Part shown: one piece after another, positions 36,548 to 45,385 of the stretch
Layout: each line of letters begins with the position of its first letter
Position numbering within the stretch: the first letter of the stretch is position 1
Assembly: GCF_014656415.1 (NCBI RefSeq)
Contig: NZ_BNCJ01000003.1
Coordinates: forward strand, 296,075 to 360,074
Direction: 5' to 3'
Length of the DNA: 64,000 nucleotides
Source of the DNA: Seohaeicola zhoushanensis
Lineage (GTDB): Bacteria > Pseudomonadota > Alphaproteobacteria > Rhodobacterales > Rhodobacteraceae
The notes under the pieces: model-generated
What the model was told of the DNA's origin: nothing
The model's input: only the letters and a program-made list of their open reading frames with translations
Database searches by the model: none
Made by a program: the position numbers and the translations under genes

Positions 36548-37852
36548 TCAGTTGAACATCGTGTTCGGCAGGAACAGCGCGATCTGCGGGAAGGCGATCA
36601 GGATCGCGACGCAGACCACCATCATCACCCAGAACGGCAGCACTCCGATGAAGATATCGCCCAGCGGCACCTTCGGCGCGACCGACTTGACGATGAAGAC
36701 GTTGATGCCCACCGGCGGCGAGATCAGGCCCATCTCCAGCGTCAGCACCACCAGCACGCCGAACCAGATCGGGTCGACGCCCAGAGCGGTGACGATCGGA
36801 AAGAAGATCGGCAGCGTCAGCACCAGCATGGCAAAGCCTTCGAGGAAGCAGCCGAGCACCAGGTAGATCGCCAGGATCAGCACCAGAGTGCCGGTCACCC
36901 CCAGCCCCAGCGCGTCGATCGCATGGCCCACCGTTGTCGGAATGTGGCTCAGCGCCAGGAAAGGGTTGATGAGATGTGCCGCGATCAGGATCAGCATCAC
37001 CGTGGCCGAGGTCACGATGGCATCGCGCGAGGCCTCCCAGAATTGCCGCAGGCTCAGCGCTCCGGTGACAAAGCCGATCAGGATGACGATGCCCGCCCCC
37101 ACCGCCGCCGCCTCGACCGGCGAGAAGAAGCCGCCGTAGATGCCGCCGATGGTCAGCAGGATGATCCCGATGATCGGCAGCGCGCCGCCGATGGCGCTGA
37201 GCTTCTGCCCCAGGCTGGTCCTCGGCCCCGCCGGGCCAAGCGCGGGCCGCACCGCGCAGATCAGCGTGACCATCAGCACGAAGAGCGCCAGCAGCAGCAG
37301 GCCGGGCAGCACCCCGGCCAGGAACAGCCGGCCGATGCTCTGTTCGGTCAGGATGGCGTAGATGACAAAGCCGGTCGAGGGCGGGATCAGGATGCCCAGC
37401 GTTCCGCCCGCCGCCACCACCCCGGTCGAGAGCCGCGCGTCATAGCCGAAGCGGTCCATCTCGCCCAGCGCCACCCGCCCCATGGTCAGCGCCGAAGCCA
37501 CCGACGACCCCGAGAGCGCCGCGAAGCCGCCGCAGCCGATCACCGTGGCCGAGGCCAGCCCGCCGCGCACCTGCCCAATGATCGCATAGGCCGCATCATA
37601 AAGCTTGCGGCTCATCCCCGTGACCGAGGCGACATTGCCCATCAGGATGAAGACCGGGATCACCACCAGTTCCGGCGAGGAGGCCAGCGTGAAGGATTCC
37701 GAGGCCAGCAGGCTCATCGCGGACTTGGCGCTGTCCAGCGCGACGATGCCGAAGAAGCCGACCGCGAACATGGCGAAGGCGACCGGGATGCGCAGCGCCA
37801 GCAGCACGAAGAGGATGGCGATGCCGAAGACGCCGATCGAGGCCGCGCTCAT
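36548..37852 (-). CDS. TRAP transporter large permease DctM (second system)
   Basis: A 434-residue DctM-type permease with about 12 membrane helices. Visible blocks are LALRIPVAFAMFAVGFFGIVAL, GGFAALSGSSVASALTMGRVAL, AGGTLGILIPPSTGFVIYAILT and SPPVGINVFIVKSVAP. Its start overlaps the small permease stop by 4 bp (ATGA). It differs clearly from the permease at 34099-35430, so the two TRAP systems have separate origins and probably different ligands. The downstream gene is the DUF1932 dehydrogenase. Confidence 0.93.
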   Translation of the reverse strand: MSAASIGVFGIAILFVLLALRIPVAFAMFAVGFFGIVALDSAKSAMSLLASESFTLASSPELVVIPVFILMGNVASVTGMSRKLYDAAYAIIGQVRGGLASATVIGCGGFAALSGSSVASALTMGRVALGEMDRFGYDARLSTGVVAAGGTLGILIPPSTGFVIYAILTEQSIGRLFLAGVLPGLLLLALFVLMVTLICAVRPALGPAGPRTSLGQKLSAIGGALPIIGIILLTIGGIYGGFFSPVEAAAVGAGIVILIGFVTGALSLRQFWEASRDAIVTSATVMLILIAAHLINPFLALSHIPTTVGHAIDALGLGVTGTLVLILAIYLVLGCFLEGFAMLVLTLPIFFPIVTALGVDPIWFGVLVVLTLEMGLISPPVGINVFIVKSVAPKVPLGDIFIGVLPFWVMMVVCVAILIAFPQIALFLPNTMFN

Positions 37853-38355
37853 TCGGCGCCCTCCCGGCGGACGTCACGGCGCGACAGCGCCAGTTCGGCC
37901 GCGCGCAGCAGCATCCCCAGCGCCGCCACCAGCGCGAAGACCGCCAGCGCATATTGGAACCAGACCTTTGGCAGGCGCAGCAGGTTGGTCGAGAGGTTCA
38001 GCATGACCGAGATCCGGGCGCTGTCCAGCACCGCCCAGGCCAGCGCCGCGAAGATCGCCGCGCCCATCAGCGCGGCGACGATATCGGCCAGCCGGTTCAG
38101 CCAGCCGGGATAACGCCGCTCGAACAGGTCGACGGCGATATGCCCCCCGGTGCGGTCGCACAGCGCCATCGCGCCGAAGACCACGATGACGAAGGTCATG
38201 GTGATGATGTCCTGCGAACCATAGAGCGGATGCCCCGCGGCGCGGCCGATCACGTCGACCAGGATCACCCCCACCTCCACAAGCAGGCCGAGGGTGCCAA
38301 GGATGGCGGACAGGCCGATCAGCCCGTCCGCCCCTTTCCGCAGGACTGTCAGCAA
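37849..38355 (-). CDS. TRAP transporter small permease DctQ (second system)
   Basis: A 168-residue protein with four hydrophobic helices (including LGTLGLLVEVGVILVDVIGR and LYGSQDIITMTFVIVVFGAMAL). The DRTGGHIAVDLF loop is a typical DctQ element. It overlaps the large permease gene by 4 bp and lies 3 bp after the binding-protein gene, so all three proteins come from one transcript. Confidence 0.9.
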   Translation of the reverse strand: MLTVLRKGADGLIGLSAILGTLGLLVEVGVILVDVIGRAAGHPLYGSQDIITMTFVIVVFGAMALCDRTGGHIAVDLFERRYPGWLNRLADIVAALMGAAIFAALAWAVLDSARISVMLNLSTNLLRLPKVWFQYALAVFALVAALGMLLRAAELALSRRDVRREGAE

Positions 38356-38358
38356 GGC

Positions 38359-39339
38359 CTACTGGCCCCGCATCGCCGCCAGGGCTGCCTCGCCGCCGAC
38401 GCTGGCGACATAGGCGCCCACCACCGGGGCGACGGCCTTGGCAAAGGCCGCGATTTCCTCCTCGCTGAGGTCGACGACGGTGTTCTTGGCATCCGCCCGC
38501 GCCGCCTCCATCGCCTTGTCGGCCGTCACCAGCCAGGCGTCCTCGGCGCTCTTCGACAGCTCCATCCCCGAGACCTTGTCGATCGCCGCCTTCTGATCGG
38601 CCGGCAGGCTGTCATACTTGGAGCCGGTCATCACCGTGTAGAAGGTCAGCCGCCCCAGCGGCGCACCGAGGATCAGCGCATCGGCCACCTCGTCGAGCTT
38701 GAAGTCCACCAGCGTCGAGGCTCCGGTGAAGACGCCGTCGATCAGCCCGGTCTGCAGCGCGTTGTAGACCTGGTTGATCGGCATCTGCACCGGCGTCGCA
38801 CCCAGCGCGGTGGCCACATCGGCAGCGGTGGCGCCCGCCACGCGGATCTTCAGACCCTTCAGGTCGTCCGGCGTACGGATCACCTTGTCCTTCATGATCA
38901 TGATGTTCGGCTCCGAGGTCCAGAGTGCCAGCGGCTTGGTACCCGGAAACTCGCCCGCGAGCTCCTTGTCAAAGGCCGCCCAGAGCGCCTCGTAGCCCGG
39001 CTTGTCCGCCGGAATGGCGCCGGGCAGCTCGGCGATCATCGTCTTGCCGAACTGCGACGAGGTATAGCCCGGCAGGCCCCAGCCCATGTCGGCCACGCCC
39101 TGCAGCACCCGCACGTATTGCTCCACCGGGCCTGCGCCCAGCTCGCCGCCGTGATAACCCCGCACCGTCAGCGCGCCATTGGTGGCGGCCGAGAGATCGG
39201 CGTTCAGCTTCTCGATCACGCTGGCGTTGATCGTGTGGAACGGCGGGGTGAAGTTCGCGAATTTCAGCTCTTCGGCCTGCACCGCGCCGCCAAGGCAGAG
39301 CGCGGCAGCAGCGGAAAGCAGCAGTCGGTCCAGTCTCAT
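38359..39339 (-). CDS. TRAP transporter solute-binding protein DctP (second system)
   Basis: A 326-residue periplasmic binding protein with signal peptide MRLDRLLLSAAAALCLGGAV-QA. The ligand-carboxylate-binding region contains DDLKGLKIRVAGA with the conserved arginine and MPINQVYNALQTGLIDGVF. Spacing to the small permease is 3 bp. The upstream 90-bp gap contains a 12-bp hairpin that could separate this part from the demethylase transcript or stabilise it. The ligand is probably an aromatic or aliphatic carboxylate; association with a demethylase suggests a methylated compound, which is inference. Confidence 0.9.
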   Translation of the reverse strand: MRLDRLLLSAAAALCLGGAVQAEELKFANFTPPFHTINASVIEKLNADLSAATNGALTVRGYHGGELGAGPVEQYVRVLQGVADMGWGLPGYTSSQFGKTMIAELPGAIPADKPGYEALWAAFDKELAGEFPGTKPLALWTSEPNIMIMKDKVIRTPDDLKGLKIRVAGATAADVATALGATPVQMPINQVYNALQTGLIDGVFTGASTLVDFKLDEVADALILGAPLGRLTFYTVMTGSKYDSLPADQKAAIDKVSGMELSKSAEDAWLVTADKAMEAARADAKNTVVDLSEEEIAAFAKAVAPVVGAYVASVGGEAALAAMRGQ

Positions 39340-39388
39340 TACGTCGTCCTCCCTGTTGATGGTGCAGCCCTTCCGGGCCGGTCTTGAT

Positions 39389-39420
39389 GCCGGGCGCGGC
39401 CTCCCCCTGCCGCGCCCGGC
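39389..39420 (-). terminator. Intercistronic hairpin between demethylase and TRAP genes
   Basis: GCCGGGCGCGGC (39389-39400) and GCCGCGCCCGGC (39409-39420) form a perfect 12-bp stem around CTCCCCCT, ending 9 bp from the demethylase stop. There is no T-tract; it may be an attenuator or an mRNA-stabilising element inside the operon. Confidence 0.55.
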
Positions 39421-39429
39421 CGCTGTCGT

Positions 39430-40836
39430 TCAGGCTGTCGCCTTGGTACGCCAGCTGTCCGCGTAATTCTCGCGCGCCTCGGCCGCATAGGGCGTCGGCG
39501 ACACCCGCACCCGGATCTCGGTCTGGCGGTGCGGCTCGGTCGAGGTCTTGCCGGTGGTCTCCGGCTCGCCCCATTTCATGGTCAGCACGTCGCCGACCTG
39601 CACGTCCTGGTCGACCACGCCCAGGCTCAGCATGCAGCGTTCGTTGTAGCTGTAGCCGTTGAACATGCTCATCCCGACCATCCTGCCATCGCGCATCACC
39701 ATGTCGGCGCTGGTCGAGGCATAGTTCGGCTGCGGGAAGTCGATCCACTTGTAGGGCAGTTCGCCGGGCACGAAGGCCGAGGCGATCACCTTCACCACGT
39801 CCTCGGCGTTCCACTCGAAGGTCACCTTCTTGCGGTTCACCCGGCCCTTCATCTGCGCGAGTGCGGCCTTGCCCACGAAGTCGTCCTTCTTCCAGCCGAT
39901 GTAGAAGTCGTAACCCAGTTCGAAGGGATTCACATAGTAATCTTCGATGTTGTCCGACACGAACGAGCCGCCGATCGCCCCCGCCGCCTCGTACATGTCC
40001 GCGCCCAGCCAGTCGCGGTAGTCCTTCAGCATCCCGTCACCGGTATAGATCCCCGGCAGCGGGCTCGGGATCCAGCCCGACTCCAGCGTGTTGGTCGAAT
40101 AGGCCCGGCTGCCGCATTGCACCAGGTTCACCCCGGCATCGCGCGCCGCCTGCAGAATCGCCGAATGGACATAGTCCTTGTCCTTGTAGGGTCCCCAGAC
40201 CTCCAGCCCCGGCGCGCCGGACATGCCGTGGCGGAGCGCCTGCACCTTCTTCGAGCCTATGTTGATCCAGTCGACGTGAAAGAACTTGATCTCGGGGATC
40301 GGCCCGCCGTTCATCTTCTCGAAGACCTTGGGCGCATCCGGCCCCTGGATCTGGAAGCGGTAATGCTCGCGCAGTACCCGTTCCCCCTCGGGGCGCGAGG
40401 GCGAGCGCGGGTCATGGCGCAGCCGCACGTTCCACTTGCCCCAGGCGGCACAGAACATCAGCCAGTTCGAGGTCGGCGCGCGGCCCACCAGGATGTACTT
40501 GTCCTCGCGCTCGCGGAAGATGATGTGGTCGCCGATCACGTGGCCATTCGGTGTCACCGGGACGAAGTGCTTGGCCCGGTTCAGATCGAAGTTCTTGAAA
40601 GAGTTGATGCCGTGATGGCTCAGGAACTCGGTGGCCTGCGGCCCCTCGACGATCACCTCGTCCATGTGGTGGGACTGGTCGAACAGCACCGCGCTCTCGC
40701 GCCAGGCCACCTGTTCGTTGCGCCAGTTCTGGAACTCCGGCGCCACCACCGGATAGACATACATCCCGATCTTGGAATTGCGCAGCATTTGCACCGGATT
40801 CCGGTGCTGCGCGATCACGTCGTTCAGACTTGGCAT
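39430..40836 (-). CDS. Tetrahydrofolate-dependent O-demethylase, LigM/DesA-like (GcvT family)
   Basis: A 468-residue aminomethyltransferase-fold protein. It closely resembles the LigM/DesA class, which moves a methyl group from methoxylated aromatics such as vanillate or syringate to tetrahydrofolate. Stretches matching my memory of LigM are VEMLRNS-type start QMLRNSKIGMYVYPVVAPEF, SAVLFDQSHHM, YVPVTPNGHVIGD-like and NTLESGWIPSPLPGIYTGDG. The methyl donor here could differ, and dimethylsulfoniopropionate demethylase DmdA is a more distant relation. It is 26 bp after the GntR gene and followed by the TRAP carrier, so import and demethylation are likely coregulated. No metF or ligH is in the window. 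Confidence 0.82.
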   Translation of the reverse strand: MPSLNDVIAQHRNPVQMLRNSKIGMYVYPVVAPEFQNWRNEQVAWRESAVLFDQSHHMDEVIVEGPQATEFLSHHGINSFKNFDLNRAKHFVPVTPNGHVIGDHIIFREREDKYILVGRAPTSNWLMFCAAWGKWNVRLRHDPRSPSRPEGERVLREHYRFQIQGPDAPKVFEKMNGGPIPEIKFFHVDWINIGSKKVQALRHGMSGAPGLEVWGPYKDKDYVHSAILQAARDAGVNLVQCGSRAYSTNTLESGWIPSPLPGIYTGDGMLKDYRDWLGADMYEAAGAIGGSFVSDNIEDYYVNPFELGYDFYIGWKKDDFVGKAALAQMKGRVNRKKVTFEWNAEDVVKVIASAFVPGELPYKWIDFPQPNYASTSADMVMRDGRMVGMSMFNGYSYNERCMLSLGVVDQDVQVGDVLTMKWGEPETTGKTSTEPHRQTEIRVRVSPTPYAAEARENYADSWRTKATA

Positions 40837-40862
40837 CTTCCTCTTCCTCCCTGTTGTCTCCC

Positions 40863-41594
40863 TCAGGCCGAAACCAGCGCCAGCCCCGGCACCCGGCCGG
40901 CCAGGCTCGGATCGCCCTGCATCACATGTTCAAGGTTCTCGCGCGCCAGCCGCGCGTGCTCCCGCGCCAGCGCCTCGGCGCGCGCCCCCTCGCGCGCCTG
41001 GATCGCCTCGCAGATATGCCGGTGCTGGCGCTGCGCACGGCGCAGGCTGGCCTGGAAATCCGGCACGAATTCCTGACCCCGCAGGAAGGCACTGGGCGAG
41101 GCCAGCGGCAACCGCACGATCCGCTCCACCTCGCGTTCGATCACCGGGCTGCCCGCCAGCCGCGACAGCAGCCCGTGAAAGCGCGCGTTCTCGCGCACAT
41201 AGGTGTCGAAATCCACCTTGGGGCCACCCCAGACCGCCTTGTCCAGCACTTCAAGCACGCCGGTCATCTCGGCCATGACCTCCGGGTCCGCGCCACGTTC
41301 GGCGGCCAGCCGCGCGGCGGTGCCCTCGATCACCCCGCGCAGTTCCATCGCGTCGATGATGTCGTTGATGGTGAAGCTCGCGACCCGGCAACCGCCGGTC
41401 GGGATCCGCTCCAGCAGCCCCTCGTCGATCAGCCGATCCATCGCCTGCCGCAGCGGGGTGCGCGAGATGTCCAGCCGCTCGGCCAGGGCGGTTTCGGGCA
41501 GCCGCGTGCCGCCGGCGAAGGCGCCGTCCATGATCAGCTCGCGCAGCCCCAGAAGGGCGCGGGCAAACTGTCCGCTGCGTTCGTTGACCGACAT
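40863..41594 (-). CDS. GntR-family (FadR subfamily) transcriptional regulator
   Basis: A 243-residue regulator with an N-terminal winged helix-turn-helix (residues 7-70: LRELIMDGAFAGGTRLPETAL then ISRTPLRQAMDRLIDEGLL) and an all-helical FCD effector domain from about 85 on. FCD metal ligands are suggested by ENARFHGLLSRLAG and RQHRHICEAI. It heads the demethylase-TRAP-dehydrogenase unit. Two perfect CTGTATACAG palindromes upstream fit FadR-subfamily sites of the TGT-N2-ACA kind, so autorepression relieved by the imported substrate is likely. The ATG at 41594 is preferred over 41621, which gives a non-conserved leader. Confidence 0.9.
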   Translation of the reverse strand: MSVNERSGQFARALLGLRELIMDGAFAGGTRLPETALAERLDISRTPLRQAMDRLIDEGLLERIPTGGCRVASFTINDIIDAMELRGVIEGTAARLAAERGADPEVMAEMTGVLEVLDKAVWGGPKVDFDTYVRENARFHGLLSRLAGSPVIEREVERIVRLPLASPSAFLRGQEFVPDFQASLRRAQRQHRHICEAIQAREGARAEALAREHARLARENLEHVMQGDPSLAGRVPGLALVSA

Positions 41595-41640
41595 GCCGCC
41601 TCCCCGCGACGGCGGCCCCACAGATGTCGGATCGGGCCGC

Positions 41641-41712
41641 CTGTATACAGGATCAGGCTAATCCCGGCCAATTCCGCAAATCAAGCGGAAAGAATCGTGG
41701 CTCTGTATACAG
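41641..41712 (-). promoter_or_regulatory. Twin GntR operators flanking a promoter
   Basis: Identical palindromes CTGTATACAG lie at 41641-41650 and 41703-41712, centres 62 bp apart (about six turns). Between them on the minus strand are TTGATT (41684-41679), an 18-bp spacer and TAGCCT (41660-41655); the start point would fall in the nearer operator, a repression layout. The element serves the gntR-demethylase-TRAP unit. Confidence 0.75.
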
Positions 41713-41726
41713 ATTCGCCTCTCGGC

Positions 41727-42884
41727 TCAGAATGACCTGCCCCGCGCCGACACCGGCCACAGCGACTCGACCACCTCGCCGCGCACCCCCACCAGCCAGT
41801 CGTGCAGGTTCACCGTCGGGTCGCAGTGACCGGGGATCAGGCGCAGCCGGTCGCCCGGTTTCAGGCGGCCCTGCGGGTCGGACAGCGTGCCATGTTCATC
41901 CGAGGCGCCGCGATAGGTGACCCCCTCGCAGCCGACGACCAGCGGCAGGCCGCTCTCCATCGATTGCGACTTGAGGCCGGCATCGCAGACCGCGCGGCCC
42001 GGCACCGGCTGGCTCATCACCTGGGTCAGCAGGAACAGCGCGTTCTCCCATTCCGCCTCGTCCAGCCGCGCGCCATTGGCGGTGCGGATCCGGCCATAAT
42101 CGGCATCCATGAAGGCGTAGGAGCCGCATTGCAGCTCATTGTAGAGACCGCTTTCCGCCTCCATCCGGAACGACCCGGTGCCGCCGCCCGAAACCAGCCG
42201 GGGCGGCAGCCCGGCCGCGCCCAGCGCCGCGATCACCGGGCGCAGGATCGCCAGCGCCGCCTCGAACTTCGCCGCCCGCGCCGCGTGGTCCTCGACATGC
42301 TGAAGCGCGCCCTGATAGGCCTGCACCCCGTCGAACCGCAGCCCCTCGGCCGCCTCCACCGCCCGCGCGATATCCACCGCCGCCTCGGGCGTCGCCACCC
42401 CGCAGCGCGCCGCGCCGACGTCGATCTCGACCAGCACGCCCAACCGGGTGCCATGCCGCCGTACCGCCGCCTCCAGCTCGGCCACATTGGCCAGGTCGTC
42501 GACACAGACGCTCACCTCGCCGCCGAACAGCGGCAGCCGCGCCAGCCGGTCGATCTTGGCCGGATCACGCACCTGGTTGCTCAGCAGGATGTCGGCGATG
42601 CCCGCGCGGGCAAAGACCTCGGCCTCGGCCACCTTTTGGCAACAGATCCCCACCGCGCCGCCCATGCCGATCTGCAACCGCGCCACATCGACCGAACGGT
42701 GCATCTTCGCATGCGCCCGCAACCGCATCCCCTTGGCCGTCACGAAATCGCGCATCCGCACCAGGTTGCGCTCCAGCGCGTCGAGGTCGAGCACCAGGCA
42801 GGGCGTCTGTATCTCGCCTGCCGCCATCCCCGGCCGCGCCGGAATGTCGAACCCCACCTCCAGCCCGTCGAATTCATCCGCCAT
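41727..42884 (-). CDS. PLP-dependent D-threonine aldolase / 3-hydroxyaspartate aldolase-like (BhcC-like) protein
   Basis: A 385-residue fold-III PLP enzyme with an alanine-racemase-type N-terminal barrel; the cofactor lysine is Lys60 in AHAKMHRS. The divalent-metal site typical of D-threonine aldolases is His353 and Asp355 in PGHCDPTVNLHDW. It strongly resembles BhcC, the beta-hydroxyaspartate aldolase of the beta-hydroxyaspartate cycle, from IQTPCLVLDLDALERN to PVSARGRSF. The other bhc genes are absent from the window, so a stand-alone aldolase for D-threonine or a 3-hydroxy amino acid is equally possible. Its start at 42884 has AGGGAG six bases upstream. Its stop lies 15 bp from the distal GntR operator. 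Confidence 0.82.
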   Translation of the reverse strand: MADEFDGLEVGFDIPARPGMAAGEIQTPCLVLDLDALERNLVRMRDFVTAKGMRLRAHAKMHRSVDVARLQIGMGGAVGICCQKVAEAEVFARAGIADILLSNQVRDPAKIDRLARLPLFGGEVSVCVDDLANVAELEAAVRRHGTRLGVLVEIDVGAARCGVATPEAAVDIARAVEAAEGLRFDGVQAYQGALQHVEDHAARAAKFEAALAILRPVIAALGAAGLPPRLVSGGGTGSFRMEAESGLYNELQCGSYAFMDADYGRIRTANGARLDEAEWENALFLLTQVMSQPVPGRAVCDAGLKSQSMESGLPLVVGCEGVTYRGASDEHGTLSDPQGRLKPGDRLRLIPGHCDPTVNLHDWLVGVRGEVVESLWPVSARGRSF

Positions 42885-42944
42885 GCCCATCTCCCTGCCT
42901 TGCCCGCCCCTTGATGGGCCGCGCCGGCGCGCTGTGTCCAGAGC

Positions 42945-44513
42945 TCAGATGGTGAAAAAGCTGTAGGCCGCCAGATCCCCGGCCACGACGCCCTCCAGCA
43001 GCACCGTGGTCATCGACCCCAGCAGCACCAGCAGGTCGCCCCCCTGCTGCTCCAGCACCACCTGCCCCCGCGCGATGGCGGCGTCGAGGCCGAGGCGGTC
43101 TTCCAAAACCTCGAAATCGGTGATCCGGTCATGCCCGTCGCCGGGGCGGAACACGAAGACATCGCGCCCCGCACCCCCCGTCAGCACATCGTCGCCACGA
43201 TGCCCGATGAGCCAATCGTCCCCCGCGCCGCCGTCGATCGCATCATCGCCCCAGGCCCCGTTCAGCCGGTTCGCTGCGCCGTTCCCGGTCAGCACGTTGT
43301 CCTCCCCGTTCCCCGTCCCGTCGATCGCCGCATCCCCCGTCAGGGTCAGCCGCTCCACGTTCCGCCCATTGGCCCGCAGCGAGAAGCCGATCGACGAGAG
43401 CACCGTGTCATCGCCCCGCCCCGCGCCCTCGATCACCCGGTTGCCGCCATGCACGATCACATAGGTATCGTTACCCGCCCCGCCGATCAGCCGGTTCGCC
43501 CCCACCGCGTCCACCAGCACATCATCGCCGCCGCCCCCGCGCAGCACGTCATCGCCCCAGGCCCCGTCCAGCCGGTTGTCGCCGCGGTTGCCGATCAGCA
43601 GGTTGTCCAGCCCGTTGCCCGTGCCGTCGGTATCGCCCGTTCCGGTCAGCACCAGGTCCTCGATGAACTGGCTGTGAAACCGCAACGAGACCGAGCGCGC
43701 GGCCAGCACGGTATCATGCCCCTCGCCCTCGAGCTCGACGATCCGGTCGCCGGGGTGGTTGAACACATAGGTGTCATCCCCCCGCCCGCCGATCATCCGC
43801 TCGCCACCCGTCGTGCCCTTCATACGGTCGTCGCCATCACCGCCGACCAGCGGCGGCGGTTCCGCCTGCGGCACCGCGCCCGAAGCCGCGCCCACCAGCG
43901 CCTCGGCCAGCAGGGGCCGCAGCGCGCTGGCGTAATGCAGGCTGTCGAGGAACATCTCCCCCGCCGCGATGCCATACGCCGCTGCCACCAGGTCGGGGTC
44001 GACCAGCATGGCCCGCGCATTGCCTGCCGCCACCTGTTCCTGCGCGTCGATCACCGACTGCCACTGGTCCCGCCCCTCGGCCTCGGGCGCGGCTTCGGAG
44101 AGCGCCGAGATCGCCAGCCGCGCCGAGGCCGCGCCGGTGTCGCGCCCCGGAAAATCGGCGGCGATGCCGGCGCGCAATTCCCCGATAAGCAACTCAAGCC
44201 GGTCCGCGTATTCCCCGGCGCGGGCAATGGCGTGGGTGTCGCCCTCGCCCTGCACCCAGATCATGCCCTCGATCCGCGCGTCGGCATCGGCCGCCAGCGC
44301 CGCGCCCGCCGCCGCCCGCAGTTCGGCCCGCAGCTCGTCGCCCGCATACCAGTCGGCCGACTCGCGCTTGAAGGTCAGCGGCGCGCCGGCGGCATCGACC
44401 TCGACCAGCACGAAACCCTCGGCGCCATAGCGCGCCGTCAGCGCCGCGACGATGCCGTCGCGCAGGGCGCGGGCATTGCTTTGCCCCGCCAGAAGGAAAA
44501 CCGGGATCGCCAA
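42945..44513 (-). CDS. Secreted RTX protein with N-terminal SGNH/sialate-O-acetylesterase-like domain
   Basis: A 522-residue two-part protein. The first 205 residues look like an SGNH hydrolase of the carbohydrate-esterase type, with nucleophile Ser12 in LLAGQSN, WVQGEGD (Glu90) and the Asp190-His193 pair in DSLHY. From about residue 225 there are RTX nonapeptides (GGDGDDRMKG, GGAGNDTYVI, GNGAANRLNGAWGDD) and a C-terminal region ending SFFTI, so type I secretion is expected. Acetyl removal from a polysaccharide or glycan is the likely activity, inferred from the fold. It is the most downstream of three consecutive SGNH-type genes. Confidence 0.8.
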   Translation of the reverse strand: MAIPVFLLAGQSNARALRDGIVAALTARYGAEGFVLVEVDAAGAPLTFKRESADWYAGDELRAELRAAAGAALAADADARIEGMIWVQGEGDTHAIARAGEYADRLELLIGELRAGIAADFPGRDTGAASARLAISALSEAAPEAEGRDQWQSVIDAQEQVAAGNARAMLVDPDLVAAAYGIAAGEMFLDSLHYASALRPLLAEALVGAASGAVPQAEPPPLVGGDGDDRMKGTTGGERMIGGRGDDTYVFNHPGDRIVELEGEGHDTVLAARSVSLRFHSQFIEDLVLTGTGDTDGTGNGLDNLLIGNRGDNRLDGAWGDDVLRGGGGDDVLVDAVGANRLIGGAGNDTYVIVHGGNRVIEGAGRGDDTVLSSIGFSLRANGRNVERLTLTGDAAIDGTGNGEDNVLTGNGAANRLNGAWGDDAIDGGAGDDWLIGHRGDDVLTGGAGRDVFVFRPGDGHDRITDFEVLEDRLGLDAAIARGQVVLEQQGGDLLVLLGSMTTVLLEGVVAGDLAAYSFFTI

Positions 44514-44596
44514 GCCGCCGCTCCTGCCATTGCAGGGGCAGAGCCTGGCCCAGCGGCCTTAAGGAATCCTTGCGGAAACCGCGGAAAAAACTCGCC

Positions 44597-45385
44597 TTAT
44601 CCGTCTGATTTTGCGACAATTTTCCGAAGATCGGACAGCACCCGATCCAGCACCAGCCCGCCATAGGCCGCATTGGCGTGCAGGATGTCCTCATCCGGCA
44701 GGCGGCCTTCGGGGTTCAGCCGCCCGGCCCCGCGCATCCAGGACGCGGCGGTAAAGGCATCGCCCACCAGCGTCTCGGGCGGCTGCGCCAGAAGGTGCAG
44801 CCCGGCCCCGTCAAAGACCCGCGCATGGGCCCGCGCCAGGCAGGCGGCCACCGCCGCACCCTGCCCGGCCCGCAGGATCCGCCGCAGACCGCCATGGCGC
44901 GCCCCCGCGCCCGCCGCCGCCTCCGAAGGCGCGGGCTGCGCCACCAGCACAATCGGCGCCGCGCTCACCCGACGGATCCGGGCGACATATTCCGCCGCCA
45001 GCCCGCCCGCGATCTCGGCCACCAACGCCGCCTCCAGCGCCGCCTCCGACACCAGCCGCCGCGCGCCGTCGCCCGCCTCGGGCGGCCAGCCAAAGACGCG
45101 ATGGCCCTGCAACATCGGCAACACGGAAAAGACCGTGGCCGTCATGCCGACCAGCACGAAGGCGTCCTGCGCCCGCAGGTCCACGCTTTCGGGCATCCCG
45201 AACCGCGCCAGCGCGCGTTTCAGCTCGGCCGTCACCGCCCGCAGCTGGCCGTTGCGCATTCGCACCCCCTCGGGGCCACGGCCGGAACGCGCGAAGAACG
45301 TCAGCTCCACCCCCTCGGGCGGGGCCTCGCGGGCGGCGCGCACCAACATGCCCGCGTGCGAATTGCCGATGACGCAAAGCTTCAT
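44597..45385 (-). CDS. SGNH-hydrolase-like protein of unknown function
   Basis: A 262-residue protein beginning MKLCVIGNSHAG, where Ser9 corresponds to the SGNH nucleophile, with an Asp233-His236 pair in EDILHANAAYGG near the C-terminus. These three positions form a complete SGNH-type triad. No signal peptide is seen. Its start overlaps the GSCFA gene stop by four bases. I do not recognise a more specific family. Modification of an acyl or acetyl group on a polysaccharide is a reasonable guess from the neighbours. Confidence 0.65.
   Translation of the reverse strand: MKLCVIGNSHAGMLVRAAREAPPEGVELTFFARSGRGPEGVRMRNGQLRAVTAELKRALARFGMPESVDLRAQDAFVLVGMTATVFSVLPMLQGHRVFGWPPEAGDGARRLVSEAALEAALVAEIAGGLAAEYVARIRRVSAAPIVLVAQPAPSEAAAGAGARHGGLRRILRAGQGAAVAACLARAHARVFDGAGLHLLAQPPETLVGDAFTAASWMRGAGRLNPEGRLPDEDILHANAAYGGLVLDRVLSDLRKIVAKSDG

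Noticed and set aside
39430-40836. Dimethylsulfoniopropionate demethylase DmdA
   Set aside because: Same superfamily, but the length (468 residues) and the conserved stretches fit LigM/DesA; DmdA is shorter.
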